Below are positions 41,322 through 50,110 of a stretch of DNA of 50,110 bases, in pieces. Under the pieces are notes generated by a model. It saw only the letters and a list, made by a program, of their open reading frames with translations. It searched no databases and was not told the origin of the DNA. The DNA lies in the NCBI GenBank assembly GCA_017503575.1, contig JAFVSV010000068.1, positions 1 through 50,110 on the forward strand, given 5' to 3'. Source of the stretch: Alistipes sp. GTDB lineage: Bacteria; Bacteroidota; Bacteroidia; Bacteroidales; Rikenellaceae. Position 1 is the first letter of the stretch, and every line of letters begins with the position of its first letter. Made by a program: the position numbers and the translations under genes.

Positions 41322-42034
41322 TGAAGGGAACGATATATATGATACCATGCCCCATTGCCGATGGCGAGTCGGTCTGGGAGGTACTGCCAAAGGCTAATCT
41401 CGATATCATGAATAGCCTCGACTACTTTGTTGTCGAGAATATACGCTCGGCACGCCGTTTTCTCTCGAAGGCAGGTATCGAGCGTAAGATTGATGAGCTG
41501 GAGTTCGTCGAGCTCAATGAGCATACCACCTCCGCATCGGATGTGGAGCGCATGCTACGACCCATAATCGAGGGTCGCTCGGCAGGTGTCATCTCGGAGG
41601 CTGGCGTACCAGGTGTCGCCGACCCGGGCGCCGAAATCGTTGCATTAGCACATAAGCATGATATTCGTGTTGTGCCCCTCGTAGGCCCTTCGTCGATAGT
41701 TATGGCGATGATGGCATCGGGACAGAATGGCCAGTCGTTCTCGTTCGTGGGTTATCTCCCCGTCAAGGAGCCAGAGCGCACACGCCATATACGCAACCTT
41801 GAGCAGCGCGCCTTAAGCGAGCATTCGGCGCAGATATTTATCGAGGCGCCATACCGCAACATAAAGCTCTTCGACACGCTTGTCAAGAGCCTTAAGCCTA
41901 CCGTACGCCTCACCGTAGCGTGCGACATCACCTCGCACGACGAGTATATAAAGACACAAAGTATTGAGCAGTGGCGACGTACACCTGTGCCAAGCATCGA
42001 GAAACGACCAACCATCTTTATATTAGGCATATAA
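41321..42034 (+). CDS. RsmI-like SAM-dependent (tetrapyrrole methylase family) methyltransferase
   Basis: 237-residue member of the SAM-binding tetrapyrrole-methylase superfamily, close to RsmI, which 2'-O-methylates C1402 of 16S rRNA. Seen: PCPIADGE at the N-terminus, VISEAGVPGVADPGAEIVALA (RsmI consensus is SDAGTP..SDPG), VVPLVGPSSIVMAMMASG and FVGYLPVK. It is a short Bacteroidetes-type variant lacking the C-terminal extension of E. coli RsmI. The ATG shares a base with the murF-alr stop. The rRNA target is inferred from the family. Confidence 0.85.
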   Translation: MKGTIYMIPCPIADGESVWEVLPKANLDIMNSLDYFVVENIRSARRFLSKAGIERKIDELEFVELNEHTTSASDVERMLRPIIEGRSAGVISEAGVPGVADPGAEIVALAHKHDIRVVPLVGPSSIVMAMMASGQNGQSFSFVGYLPVKEPERTRHIRNLEQRALSEHSAQIFIEAPYRNIKLFDTLVKSLKPTVRLTVACDITSHDEYIKTQSIEQWRRTPVPSIEKRPTIFILGI

Positions 42035-42076
42035 TTTGTTCGATATATAAAGAAACAGTAATATAAACAACCAGCT

Positions 42077-42658
42077 ATGAGAAAACAACATTCTGATAAA
42101 GAGCAAGATAAGAAGAGTACGCAAAATGTAGAGGAGAGCATCGAGACAGCCACTGCAACCCCCGAGCAGGACAATATGGCAGAGGGTGGCGAGGCTGCGG
42201 CTGACAATGTGTCAGTTGAGCCAACACTCGAGGAGCAGATTGCCGTATGGCGTGACAAGTATATGCGTCTTCAGGCCGAGTTCGACAACTTCCGTAAGCG
42301 CACCATCAAGGAGAAGATGGAGCTTGTGGAGCGTGGCTCGGAGGGCGCATGGTTAGCGATACTTCCCATCCTCGACGATATGGAGCGTGCCGTAGCTGCA
42401 TCACACAAGAGCGACGACATCGAGTCATTGCGCCAAGGCGAGGAGCTTGTGATGAAGAAGTTTGAGAGCGTCTTGCAGGGTGCTGGCATCACACGCATAG
42501 AGTGCATCGGCGAGCCCTTCAACGAGGAGGAGCAGGAGGCGGTAGCGCGTTTTGCGGCATCGGAGGATATGCGAGGTAAGGTCATCGACTGCGTGCAGCA
42601 GGGTTACAAGATGGGCGAGCATGTGTTGCGCTACGCAAAGGTTGTTGTTGGAGAATAA
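42077..42658 (+). CDS. grpE: Nucleotide exchange factor GrpE
   Basis: DnaK co-chaperone that drives ADP release. 193 residues: a disordered acidic/Gln-rich N-terminus (about 1-55), a long helix (YMRLQAEFDNFRKRTIKEK) and a C-terminal beta-wing (GEPFNEEEQEAVARF, GYKMGEHVLRYAKVVVGE). Immediately upstream of dnaJ (12 bases); dnaK is not in the window. No CIRCE-like operator or sigma-32-like promoter is evident before it, so it seems transcribed with its neighbours. Confidence 0.95.
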   Translation: MRKQHSDKEQDKKSTQNVEESIETATATPEQDNMAEGGEAAADNVSVEPTLEEQIAVWRDKYMRLQAEFDNFRKRTIKEKMELVERGSEGAWLAILPILDDMERAVAASHKSDDIESLRQGEELVMKKFESVLQGAGITRIECIGEPFNEEEQEAVARFAASEDMRGKVIDCVQQGYKMGEHVLRYAKVVVGE

Positions 42659-42670
42659 CGAACATAAGAT

Positions 42671-43828
42671 ATGGCAGAAAAGAGAGATTACTACGAGGTG
42701 TTAGGTGTTGAGCGCAATGCCGATGCTGATACCATCAAGAAGGCGTATCGCAAGGCAGCAATCAAGTATCACCCCGATAAGAACCCAGGCGACAAGGAGG
42801 CAGAGGAGAAGTTCAAGGAGGCTGCCGAGGCATACGACGTGCTTTCAAACGAGGATAAGCGAGCCCGCTACGACCGCTATGGTCACGCAGGCATGGGCGG
42901 AGCTTCGGGTGGCGGCTATGGCGGAGGCTATGGCGGCTTCAGCGGTGGTGGCTTCACCATGGAGGATATCTTCGAGCAGTTCGGCGACATCTTTGGTGGT
43001 GCCTTTGGTGGTGGCGGCCGCAGCCGTGCACGCACCAGCCGTGGTGGCGACATCCGTGTTACGGTACGCCTATCGCTTCAGGAGGTTGCCGAGGGTGTCA
43101 CCAAGAAGCTCAAGATAAATAAGACTGTGATATGCGACAAGTGCGGCGGCACAGGTGCGAAGGATGCTTCGTCCATTGTCACCTGCCCCGAGTGTAATGG
43201 CTCGGGCTATGTCATCACCGTACAGAACTCGTTCTTCGGTCGCATGCAGACACAGTCGGTATGTCCAACATGTGGTGGTAGTGGCCGTTCAATTAAGGAT
43301 AAGTGTTCGAAGTGCGGCGGTGAAGGCACGGAGCGTGGCCAGGAGATTGTCGAGGTCAAGATACCAGCGGGTGTTGCCGAGGGCATGGCCGTAACGGTGC
43401 GTGGCAAGGGTAATGCAGCGCGTCGTGGTGGCACGAGTGGTGACCTTATCGTAGTCATCGAGGAGGAGCGCGACCCACGCTTTGTGCGCGACGGCAACGA
43501 CCTCATCCACAACATGAACATCACGGTCACAACAGCTATGCTTGGGGGCGAGGTAGAGGTGCCTACAATAGATGGCAAGGTGCGCATCAAGATTGCACCA
43601 GGCACTCATGCTGGCAAGGTATTACGCCTACGCGGCAAGGGTCTACCCGATGTAAATGGCTACGGCCGTGGCGATATCATGGTTGTTGTGGATATCACCA
43701 TCCCTGATGAGCTTACAAAGGAGGAGCGCAAGATTATCGAGCAGCTCGCCGAGCAGCCACACTTCAAGCGTGCAGCAAGCGTCGAGAATCAGAATATCTT
43801 CGAGCGCATGAAGAACTTTTTTAGATAG
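42671..43828 (+). CDS. dnaJ: Chaperone DnaJ
   Basis: Type I J-domain protein, 385 residues. J domain 4-70 with HPD in KYHPDKNPG; Gly/Phe-rich linker (about 75-120); four zinc-binding CxxCxGxG repeats ([32 protein letters not shown]) at about 155-225; C-terminal substrate-binding domains. It stimulates DnaK ATPase and delivers unfolded clients. Complete, and cotranscribed with grpE. Confidence 0.97.
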   Translation: MAEKRDYYEVLGVERNADADTIKKAYRKAAIKYHPDKNPGDKEAEEKFKEAAEAYDVLSNEDKRARYDRYGHAGMGGASGGGYGGGYGGFSGGGFTMEDIFEQFGDIFGGAFGGGGRSRARTSRGGDIRVTVRLSLQEVAEGVTKKLKINKTVICDKCGGTGAKDASSIVTCPECNGSGYVITVQNSFFGRMQTQSVCPTCGGSGRSIKDKCSKCGGEGTERGQEIVEVKIPAGVAEGMAVTVRGKGNAARRGGTSGDLIVVIEEERDPRFVRDGNDLIHNMNITVTTAMLGGEVEVPTIDGKVRIKIAPGTHAGKVLRLRGKGLPDVNGYGRGDIMVVVDITIPDELTKEERKIIEQLAEQPHFKRAASVENQNIFERMKNFFR

Positions 43829-43857
43829 ACTTTTAGGGGTAAATATTAGGTAGCGTA

Positions 43858-44508
43858 ATGTCATTTTTCAGACCACATAAGACAAAGCCGCGACAGTTCA
43901 ACTACATACCGCGCCACTACGACCCCGTAAAAGAGGAGCGTGAGCAGCGTCGTAGGGAGCTTCATGGCACCTCAACAGAGGACGATGAGCAGGAGTATGT
44001 CCCTGGCAAGTATATACGCACACAGCGTGAGGCACGCGATGCAGCACGCGAGGGTGAGAACGCAACGCGAAACACGAAGATTCGCAACACGGCAATCATG
44101 GCTGTGATGATATGCCTCTTTGCGCTTATCATCGTGCCTCGCTTCGTCGACTTCTTCTACATGGCGCGTGACGAGAGAGAGGCGAGTATGGAGGAGCAGG
44201 AGATGAAGCGTAAGCAGCTTGAATTTATCGAGTATATCGAGGGTGTCGATGGTATTGAGAATCCCAAACAGCTCATGCTATCAATCGACGAGAAGGAGGC
44301 ATGGCAGAGACGAAATGCCAATATCTCATTTGAGGGCGAGCAGGATAGAGATTTGAAATTCGAGATATTCACAATAATCTCCGAGGATATGGCCGATGCA
44401 GACAGCGAGGCTATAAATGCCGAATACCAAAAGGCGATAAAGGACCCCGAACAGTGGCTCAAAGATAGAGCGAAAAAAGAGAGTAACCAATTAAGCGTCA
44501 AAGAGTAA
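43858..44508 (+). CDS. Hypothetical single-pass membrane protein (216 aa)
   Basis: No recognised family. A basic, Arg-rich cytosolic N-terminus (about 1-78; KPRQFNYIPRHYDPVKEERE) leads to one membrane helix (about 80-100, AIMAVMICLFALIIVPRFVDF), then a charged, helical outer part rich in Glu/Lys (about 105-216). It sits 29 bases after dnaJ and 3 bases before mutL. Topology suggests a small membrane-anchored accessory protein; the function is unknown. Confidence 0.8.
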   Translation: MSFFRPHKTKPRQFNYIPRHYDPVKEEREQRRRELHGTSTEDDEQEYVPGKYIRTQREARDAAREGENATRNTKIRNTAIMAVMICLFALIIVPRFVDFFYMARDEREASMEEQEMKRKQLEFIEYIEGVDGIENPKQLMLSIDEKEAWQRRNANISFEGEQDRDLKFEIFTIISEDMADADSEAINAEYQKAIKDPEQWLKDRAKKESNQLSVKE

Positions 44509-44511
44509 GTA

Positions 44512-46455
44512 ATGGACCGCATCAAGCTGCTACCCGAGATTGTTGCAAATCAGATTGCCGCCGGCGAGGTTGTCAACTCTCCGTCACACGTTGTGAAGGA
44601 GATGATGGAGAACTCGTTGGATGCGGGGGCGAAGTGTGTGCGTGTCAACTTCCGCAATGGCGGCAAGGAGCTTATACAGATTATAGACGACGGCATCGGC
44701 ATGTCGGCAATAGATGCACGTATGTCGTTCGACCGTCACGCAACAAGTAAGATAAGCACCATCGACGATGTATACTCGTTACACACCTTCGGCTTTCGTG
44801 GTGAGGCATTAGCCTCGATAGCTGCCGTTGCCGAGGTGGAGCTACGCACGCGTCAGGAGGGTGACGAGGTGGGGACGCTCACTACAATCAGTGGTGGACA
44901 GTTCCAGCAACAGACACCCATATCGTGTCCCAAGGGGTCGCAGTTCATGGTGCGCAACATCTTCTACAACGTACCCTCACGCCGCAAGTTTATAGATGGC
45001 GACAATGCTCGCCTCGCCTCACAGATAAAGCAGGAGTTCTCGCGCGTGGCACTATGCAACCATGAGGTGAGCTTCGAGCTACGCCAGAACGACCAGCCTG
45101 TATACACGCTCGCAGCGACAAATCGTCGTGGTCGTATCGTCGACCTTGTGGGCAAGCATATAAAGCATAACCTATTGGATGTCTCGGTAGACACGTCAGT
45201 AGTTCGCATCGAGGGTTTTGTGGGTACGCCCTCGGCAGCAAAGCGTCGCAACAACGAGCAGTATCTATTTGTCAATGGGCGCTACTTCCACTCTACGACG
45301 ATGCAGCGCGCCATACTTCGTGCCTACGAGAAGTTGATACCCGAGGGTTGCATGCCCTCGTACTTCATATACCTAAGCGTCGACCCCGACAGGGTTGATG
45401 TGAATGTGCATCCGCAGAAGACTACGGTTAAGTTTGCCGACAACGACGTGATACTCGAGATATTGCAGGCCGCCGTACGCGAGACCCTCGCCAAGACGGG
45501 CGCAGTACCTATGATGGACTTCTCGAGCGATAACCGCGTAGAGATACCTGTCATTGGCCATAGCCGCACGATATATAGCGAGCCACGCAGCGCAACAAAC
45601 AGCTCATATAACCCCTTTGCCGAGGAGTACATAGACCATACAGCACCTATGCCCGATGTTCCGTTTACGGGCTTCGACGTACCATACGATGGGGCAATGC
45701 CTCGCGCGGGGGCAACGCCCAAGCAGAGTATTATGCCGAGCGTGGCGACCAACAACGAGTTCGATGAGGAGTACACCATACACTCATCGTCAGAGCTCAA
45801 CGAGAGTCGCATCGAATACAACGATGGCCGCGAGGAGCAGACGACGTTCGACTACTACGAGTCGGGCATGGCAACTACGGAGCGTAGCTTTGGCGACATG
45901 ATTGTCACCCCTGCGGGCTACGCCATAGCCTCGTATGGTGGCACCACGGTTGTTGTCAGCCTACGCCGAGCACGCGAGCGACTGCTATACGAAGATATGC
46001 TTCGCGCGATGACACATGGCGCAGCACCCACGCAGCGTATGTTCTTTGCCGAGGAGCTGACACTATCACTCGAGGAGTATGAGCTTATGGAGCAGCACGC
46101 AACAGAGTTTGCCGCCATGGGCTTCGAGGTGGAGTATCGTGGCGAGGGACATATCGCCGTCATGGGTCGTCCTGAGATGCTCGATGTTGCCATACCGCTG
46201 GACGAGCTTATATACGAGCTACTCCACGGCATTGACAATGGAACGATGCCCGTAGATGAGGAGCGTGCACGCCTTGCCGAACTATTGGCACGTCGTGCCA
46301 GTGCGGGCTATGGCAAGAATATTCGTCGCACAGATGCCGAAGAGCTACTAAAGCGCCTCGAAGAGTGCGACAACCCGAGCTTTACGCCCTCGGGAGCACC
46401 CATCATGGCGGAGCTAACAACCGAGGAGCTACGCTCTAAACTAACGAGAAACTAA
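44512..46455 (+). CDS. mutL: DNA mismatch repair protein MutL
   Basis: 647 residues. N-terminal GHKL ATPase is complete: IAAGEVVNSP, MMENSLDAGAK (Mg-binding Asn), DDGIGM, HATSKI and GFRGEALASI. The C-terminal domain is present but its metal-site motifs are degenerate: where DQHAxxExxxxE is expected it reads SLRRARERLLYE (483-494), and NPSFTPSGAP replaces the CPHGRP motif. It is therefore predicted to lack the MutL endonuclease, or to use an altered site, and would act as an ATP-dependent matchmaker. Starts 3 bases after the upstream gene. Confidence 0.94.
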   Translation: MDRIKLLPEIVANQIAAGEVVNSPSHVVKEMMENSLDAGAKCVRVNFRNGGKELIQIIDDGIGMSAIDARMSFDRHATSKISTIDDVYSLHTFGFRGEALASIAAVAEVELRTRQEGDEVGTLTTISGGQFQQQTPISCPKGSQFMVRNIFYNVPSRRKFIDGDNARLASQIKQEFSRVALCNHEVSFELRQNDQPVYTLAATNRRGRIVDLVGKHIKHNLLDVSVDTSVVRIEGFVGTPSAAKRRNNEQYLFVNGRYFHSTTMQRAILRAYEKLIPEGCMPSYFIYLSVDPDRVDVNVHPQKTTVKFADNDVILEILQAAVRETLAKTGAVPMMDFSSDNRVEIPVIGHSRTIYSEPRSATNSSYNPFAEEYIDHTAPMPDVPFTGFDVPYDGAMPRAGATPKQSIMPSVATNNEFDEEYTIHSSSELNESRIEYNDGREEQTTFDYYESGMATTERSFGDMIVTPAGYAIASYGGTTVVVSLRRARERLLYEDMLRAMTHGAAPTQRMFFAEELTLSLEEYELMEQHATEFAAMGFEVEYRGEGHIAVMGRPEMLDVAIPLDELIYELLHGIDNGTMPVDEERARLAELLARRASAGYGKNIRRTDAEELLKRLEECDNPSFTPSGAPIMAELTTEELRSKLTRN

Positions 46456-46473
46456 CACTAAAGAGAGAATATC

Positions 46474-47133
46474 ATGAGCTTTCGTTCACAATCTATTATG
46501 CCCCCCGTGGTGCTAAACCTCATAATGATAAATATCCTTGCCTTCATGGCGACACACATGTTGGGCATCGAGGAGAAATACTACATATTGGAGAACTTCG
46601 CACTCTTCCCTGCAGATAGCTGGTTCTTCCATATTTGGCAGCCCTTTACCTACATGTTCCTGCATGCAGATTTCTTCCATCTCTTCTTCAACATGTTCTC
46701 GTTGTGGATGTTTGGCCGCGCATTGGAGTATGAGTTAGGGTGGAAACGCTTCCTAATATATTATTTAGTATGTGGTATTGGTGCTGGTCTTGTACAGATG
46801 GGTATCGCCGAGATAGACCTCTCGCATATAGGTAACGATTTCGACGCTCGCATAGACTACCTACGAACTCCAACCTTGGGTGCCTCTGGCTCGATATTCG
46901 GTCTGTTGCTTGCTTTTGGTATGCTACACCCCAATGCTGTAATCATGCTTCTCATACCACCAATACCTATGAAGGCAAAGTGGTTTGTAATAATATATGG
47001 TGCGCTGGAGCTATTCCTCGGTGTATCTGGCAGCAGTGGCATCGCACACTTTGCACACTTGGGCGGTATGTTCTGGGGATGGTTGCTCCTTGTATGGTGG
47101 GCACGACGCGATAGAAACAAGTATATATATTAG
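46474..47133 (+). CDS. Rhomboid-family intramembrane serine protease
   Basis: 219 residues, six predicted helices. The catalytic Ser lies in GASGSIFGLL and the catalytic His in GIAHFAHLGGMFWG. HADFFHLFFNMFSLWMFG supplies the conserved HxxxN and GR-type loops. It would cleave membrane-embedded substrates, unknown here. Placed 18 bases after mutL. Confidence 0.92.
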   Translation: MSFRSQSIMPPVVLNLIMINILAFMATHMLGIEEKYYILENFALFPADSWFFHIWQPFTYMFLHADFFHLFFNMFSLWMFGRALEYELGWKRFLIYYLVCGIGAGLVQMGIAEIDLSHIGNDFDARIDYLRTPTLGASGSIFGLLLAFGMLHPNAVIMLLIPPIPMKAKWFVIIYGALELFLGVSGSSGIAHFAHLGGMFWGWLLLVWWARRDRNKYIY

Positions 47134-47150
47134 CCGACAAATAGCAGACT

Positions 47151-48296
47151 ATGGCAATAAACGATGGGTATATAGGTCGTTACTCGAGCGACACTCCTGC
47201 ACGCAGGCGCTCGGCGCTTAGCATTGCTTTACGCGTGCTATCTGCCTTGCTCTCTATACTCCTCATCGGAGCTATGGTAATATGCTATATTACCCCATAC
47301 GTGACCCCCGACACGTTGGGGTCACTAACCATCATCGGCATCTTCACGCCCGTAATATACATAAGCGTGATTATCATGATGTTGGTGATGACCATCTTCA
47401 AGCGATGGATATTCGCCGCAGCACTCTTTGTGGTGGCTCTCGTTGGCGTGCCTAACATAGATAAGTTCTACAATATAGACTTTAAGCGCCCCGTAGAGAA
47501 GCCCGCAGACCGCTCGGCAATCACCGTCATGAGCTACAACGTTCGTGGCTTCTACAACGACAATGGCGAGCGTGTGGTGGATGACTATGTTAAGTACCTA
47601 AGCGCCAAGGGTGTGCCCGACATTCTCTGTCTTCAGGAGTTTTCAAGCGACACTACCGATGAGAACCCCATAGACTCGCTTTACCGCCACACATACGGCA
47701 CATTCTACATACATGAGAGCGTCGAGTCGGGAAATGTGATGCTGAGGACATATAGCCGCTATCCCTTTGTCAAGAGTAGCCAAGGTGAGATATCGGGACA
47801 AGATAGCGGCACGTCGCAGTGGGTAGATGTCATAATCAAGGAGAAGGACACCATACGCATCTTCAACAACCACCTCTACACGATGAGTATCTCGGAGGAG
47901 GATAGCGAGGATATAGCTCGCGGCAAGATACTCCAAGATGGAGGGCGTGTGCGTAGCATCGTGAAGCGTATAGCCGACAACTCGACAATACGCGCCAAAC
48001 ATGCCGATAAGCTTCATGAGGTGCTGCGAAGCACGCCGTATCGCAAGATTGTATGTGGCGACTTCAACGACACACCTATGTCGTATGTATACAACACCCT
48101 ATCGGAGAACCTCAATGACGCATTTGTGGAGCTTGGTAGCGGCAATGGTTGCACATTCCGTCCTATGCACAACGTACTGCGCATAGACTACATACTATAC
48201 TCAAATGGCATCGAGGGACAGACATACGAGGCAGACCACAGCGCGACAATGTCGGATCACCTGCCCGTGATTGCTCGATTGAAGGTGCTTAGATAA
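47151..48296 (+). CDS. Endonuclease/exonuclease/phosphatase-family membrane protein
   Basis: 381 residues: three hydrophobic helices (about 24-105), then an EEP-fold domain on the far side. Active-site segments: VMSYNVRGFYNDN, ILCLQEFS (metal Glu), FNNHLYTM, VCGDFNDTPMSY (catalytic Asp-Asn) and DHSATMSDHLPV (catalytic His). The fold covers nucleases, sphingomyelinase-like and phosphoinositide-like phosphatases, so the substrate cannot be assigned. It lies 17 bases after the rhomboid gene. Confidence 0.88.
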   Translation: MAINDGYIGRYSSDTPARRRSALSIALRVLSALLSILLIGAMVICYITPYVTPDTLGSLTIIGIFTPVIYISVIIMMLVMTIFKRWIFAAALFVVALVGVPNIDKFYNIDFKRPVEKPADRSAITVMSYNVRGFYNDNGERVVDDYVKYLSAKGVPDILCLQEFSSDTTDENPIDSLYRHTYGTFYIHESVESGNVMLRTYSRYPFVKSSQGEISGQDSGTSQWVDVIIKEKDTIRIFNNHLYTMSISEEDSEDIARGKILQDGGRVRSIVKRIADNSTIRAKHADKLHEVLRSTPYRKIVCGDFNDTPMSYVYNTLSENLNDAFVELGSGNGCTFRPMHNVLRIDYILYSNGIEGQTYEADHSATMSDHLPVIARLKVLR

Positions 48297-48310
48297 AACT
48301 CGCATATACT

Positions 48311-48769
48311 ATGATACTTGACTCTATCCAGAATGCAGAGCGCTACTACGCCCTGCACCCACACTTTAAGATGGTCTTCGACTATCTACACTCGACCGAT
48401 GTAAGGGCGTTGGAGGATGGCCGCCACGATATAGATGGCGACAAGCTCTTCGTTAATGTATCGACATTGGAGCTACGCCCCATGGACGCGGCACACCTCG
48501 AGGCACACAACCGCTATATCGACATTCAGGTTGTCGTCGAGGGCGAGGAGTACTTCGGTTGGAGCGAGCGCAAGGATTGCTCGAAGCCCGAGGGAGCGTT
48601 CGACGAGGAGCGCGACATCATCTTTTACAGCGACATGCCTCAGACACACTATAAGGTGCGCGAGGGTCAGTTTACAATCCTCTACCCCGAGGATGCGCAC
48701 GCGCCAATGCTTGGTGAGGGCAAGGTCAAGAAGCTAATATTTAAGGTCGCCTATAATATTTTGTCATAA
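48311..48769 (+). CDS. YhcH/YjgK/YiaL family protein
   Basis: 152-residue cupin-fold protein of the YhcH family (DUF386): GDKLFVNVSTLELRP, EAHNRYIDIQVVVEGEE and the metal-binding DAHAPMLGEGKVKKLIFKV. Relatives occur in sialic-acid and other sugar operons and are thought to be anomerases. Here it is the last gene of the long + strand series, without sugar genes beside it. Role unclear. Confidence 0.9.
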   Translation: MILDSIQNAERYYALHPHFKMVFDYLHSTDVRALEDGRHDIDGDKLFVNVSTLELRPMDAAHLEAHNRYIDIQVVVEGEEYFGWSERKDCSKPEGAFDEERDIIFYSDMPQTHYKVREGQFTILYPEDAHAPMLGEGKVKKLIFKVAYNILS

Positions 48770-48792
48770 GTGTGTCGAGTGCTATACGCGAC

Positions 48793-48887
48793 AAAAAAGA
48801 TGCGGATGGACTGTACTTGACGTACTGCCTATTCGCATCTGTTTTTGTTAGCGACAGCAGATGCTGCCTTATCACGGTAAATCCAAC
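48793..48887. repeat. Truncated family B element with terminator hairpin
   Basis: Lacks the TTTGTTGT end but keeps the central hairpin (A-run, GATGCGGATGG; apical GTAC-TTGAC-GTAC; CTATTCGCATC, T-run; 48793-48846) and the tail motif TTATCACGGTAAAT. It begins shortly after the YhcH stop and is a good terminator for that operon. Confidence 0.6.
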
Positions 48888-48928
48888 TTGTTGTTAGGGT
48901 GGCGCATTAGCGCCGCTATCACAGCAAA
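48888..48928. repeat. Miniature family B element
   Basis: About 41 bp: TTGTTGTTAG, a GGCGC...GCGCC stem, then TATCACAGCAAA. It keeps both ends of family B but has lost the middle. Confidence 0.55.
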
Positions 48929-48929
48929 A

Positions 48930-49053
48930 TTTGTTGTCAGAATGGTGCAGATACAACGCTCGGCAAAAATGACGCCGATGGGTAGTACTTGATGTACGTC
49001 CCATTGGCGTCACTTTTTGTTAGCGGCAGTAGATGCGCTATTATCACAACAAA
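48930..49053. repeat. Family B inverted-repeat element, copy 4
   Basis: 124 bp with TTTGTTGT/ACAACAAA ends. The central stem AATGACGCCGATGGG/CCCATTGGCGTCA has changed sequence relative to copies 2 and 3 but stays paired, with apical GTAC-TTGAT-GTAC. The right end touches the TAA stop (49054-49056) of the cysQ-like gene. Confidence 0.75.
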
Positions 49054-49881
49054 TTACCTGCGGGCGACAAACCACGGATTATCCAACTCCTCCTTGTTGT
49101 ACGCCAACGGCTCGCCAGAGGGATAGGCATGTGTGACACCTCCCGACTCGAGGAGTATCAGCTCACCAGCAGCAGTATCCCACTCGGAGGTTGTGGTGGT
49201 GCGTATATAGTAGTCGACAACGCCCTCGGCTAAGAGGCAGAACTTATAGGAGCTACCCTGCTCGACAACCTCGAGGTCGGGATGCTCGGCACGCAGCGTC
49301 TCGATATGTGCATGCGTCTCGTCGGTCTGGTGTGAGCGCGACACCGCAACCCTAAAGTTATCGTGTTGTGCCTCGGCAAGAGGAAGTTTCACAATGTTAC
49401 TATGTATATCGTCATAGCTATATGCCGCCGCGGCATCGGGCACTACGTCATACATCACCCATGCGCCACGGCCACGCTCCGCAATATATATCTTGCGATG
49501 GTATGGGACGTAGACAACAGAGCTGATACATACGTTATTCTCCATAAGGGCGATGTTGACCGTAAACTCGTTATTACCCTTTATAAATTCGACCGTACCA
49601 TCTAATGGGTCAACAAGCCAGAAGAGCTCCCAGTTGCGGCGCTCGTCGTAGAGCATCTGTCGTCCCTCCTCCGATAGTATCGGTATGCGCGTAGTACCCA
49701 ACGACTCCTTGATGGTGTTGTGCGCCATGCGGTCGGCGATGGTGATGGGCGTGTGGTCGCTCTTCATCGCAACGTGGTAGTCCTCACTACTCTTATATAT
49801 CTTCATGATGGCGGCACCGGCACGCACAGCAGCATTGAACTGCTGGGGAAGGAGATACTCACGGATACTCTGATCAATCAT
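49054..49881 (-). CDS. 3'(2'),5'-bisphosphate nucleotidase / inositol-phosphatase family
   Basis: 275-residue Mg-dependent phosphatase of the CysQ/inositol monophosphatase superfamily. Metal motifs: LSEEGR (Glu), DPLDGTVEFIKG (Asp-Pro-Leu-Asp-Gly-Thr) and WDTAAGELIL near the C-terminus. The GTxEFI form of the motif favours the CysQ (3'-phosphoadenosine 5'-phosphate) branch over inositol phosphatases, but no sulfate-assimilation genes are in the window. Transcribed leftward from a likely promoter at 49921-49951. Confidence 0.88.
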   Translation of the reverse strand: MIDQSIREYLLPQQFNAAVRAGAAIMKIYKSSEDYHVAMKSDHTPITIADRMAHNTIKESLGTTRIPILSEEGRQMLYDERRNWELFWLVDPLDGTVEFIKGNNEFTVNIALMENNVCISSVVYVPYHRKIYIAERGRGAWVMYDVVPDAAAAYSYDDIHSNIVKLPLAEAQHDNFRVAVSRSHQTDETHAHIETLRAEHPDLEVVEQGSSYKFCLLAEGVVDYYIRTTTTSEWDTAAGELILLESGGVTHAYPSGEPLAYNKEELDNPWFVARR

Positions 49882-49920
49882 CGTAGGAAAGGTTTTAAGC
49901 GGTCAACAATAATAACAACG

Positions 49921-49951
49921 TAAAGTTAAAACAAAGTTTCGAGATAAGCAA
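49921..49951 (-). promoter_or_regulatory. Probable promoter of the cysQ-like gene
   Basis: Minus-strand TAACTTTA (49928-49921; 7/8 to TAnnTTTG) with a 19-bp spacer to TTGC (49951-49948), 40 bases before the start codon. Confidence 0.45.
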
Positions 49952-50067
49952 CAGATATGCGAAAATTTAGCTACATAAATGACAATATTTCCACATATAG
50001 CAAACCTTCATAAACAAAAACCAAAAGTGTGCCACACAATATAATGCAAAAATAATTCTTCGGAAGG

Positions 50068-50098
50068 CTTGCTATTTGGAAAATAATTCGTACATTTG
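50068..50098 (+). promoter_or_regulatory. Promoter for a gene beyond the right edge
   Basis: CTTG (50068-50071), 19-bp spacer, perfect -7 TACATTTG (50091-50098). The stretch from 49952 to here is AT-rich with no gene; the downstream gene is outside the window. Confidence 0.6.
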
Positions 50099-50110
50099 CC
50101 GCGCTAAACA

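Noticed and set aside
42035..42076. Heat-shock operator (CIRCE) before grpE-dnaJ
   Set aside because: No TTAGCACTC-type inverted repeat is present.
49882..50067. Small gene or tRNA at the right edge
   Set aside because: AT-rich with no credible frame or cloverleaf; only promoters are seen.

Overview
This window is a chromosomal stretch of a Bacteroidota bacterium, order Bacteroidales; an Alistipes/Rikenellaceae-like gut member is my guess, with low confidence on genus. The reasons are the TAnnTTTG -7 promoter elements with a TTG-type -33 box about 19 bp upstream, the MurF-alanine racemase fusion, DUF4254 beside a family 9 glycosyltransferase, an S9B dipeptidyl peptidase, tandem M3 peptidases, and almost exclusive use of TAA/TAG stops. 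I count 39 genes. No rRNA, tRNA or CRISPR was recognised.

Layout: 1-3934 (+) is the end of a histidine-utilisation operon (hutU truncated by the window edge, hutH, hutI) with a lipoprotein-like nitroreductase. 4271-6720 (-) is a YitT-family membrane protein and miaB; miaB has an in-frame TGA in its C-terminal TRAM domain. 6943-7638 (+) is plsY. 8118-12626 (-) are two paralogous M3 metallopeptidases, divergent from rsmE (12677) through a palindromic double promoter. 13440-20758 (+) is a six-gene hydrogenase-4-like complex whose NiFe ligands and proximal Fe-S ligands are missing, so it matches an energy-converting hydrogenase-related (Ehr) complex rather than a hydrogenase. thiL (-), adk (+), DUF4254 plus glycosyltransferase (-), and a glucosaminidase/hypothetical/dipeptidyl peptidase cluster (+) follow.

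28586-31219 is the accessory-looking part. It holds an AAA (RepA-like) ATPase and a primase/toprim-like protein whose N-terminal coding region lies between 47-bp inverted repeats, then a 13-unit palindromic array and an inverted-repeat element. After it come lptD (-) and a long, tightly packed + strand series (34161-48769): cell-wall amidase, MCE/MlaD protein, mutS2, murF-alr, RsmI-like methylase, grpE, dnaJ, a hypothetical membrane protein, mutL, rhomboid protease, endonuclease/exonuclease/phosphatase protein and YhcH. A cysQ-like phosphatase (-) closes the window, with a promoter for an off-window gene at the right edge.

The most unusual features outside the genes are two families of small repeats placed at convergent gene ends. 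Family A is 120 bp, with two copies 119/120 identical plus a 26-bp fragment. Family B is about 123 bp with TTTGTTGT/ACAACAAA ends. Every convergent junction in the window carries a long hairpin, and family B copies begin immediately after the stop codons of lptD and the cysQ-like gene. The best leads are the cofactor-stripped Ehr complex, the possible invertible primase segment, the miaB nonsense codon, and the family B elements.
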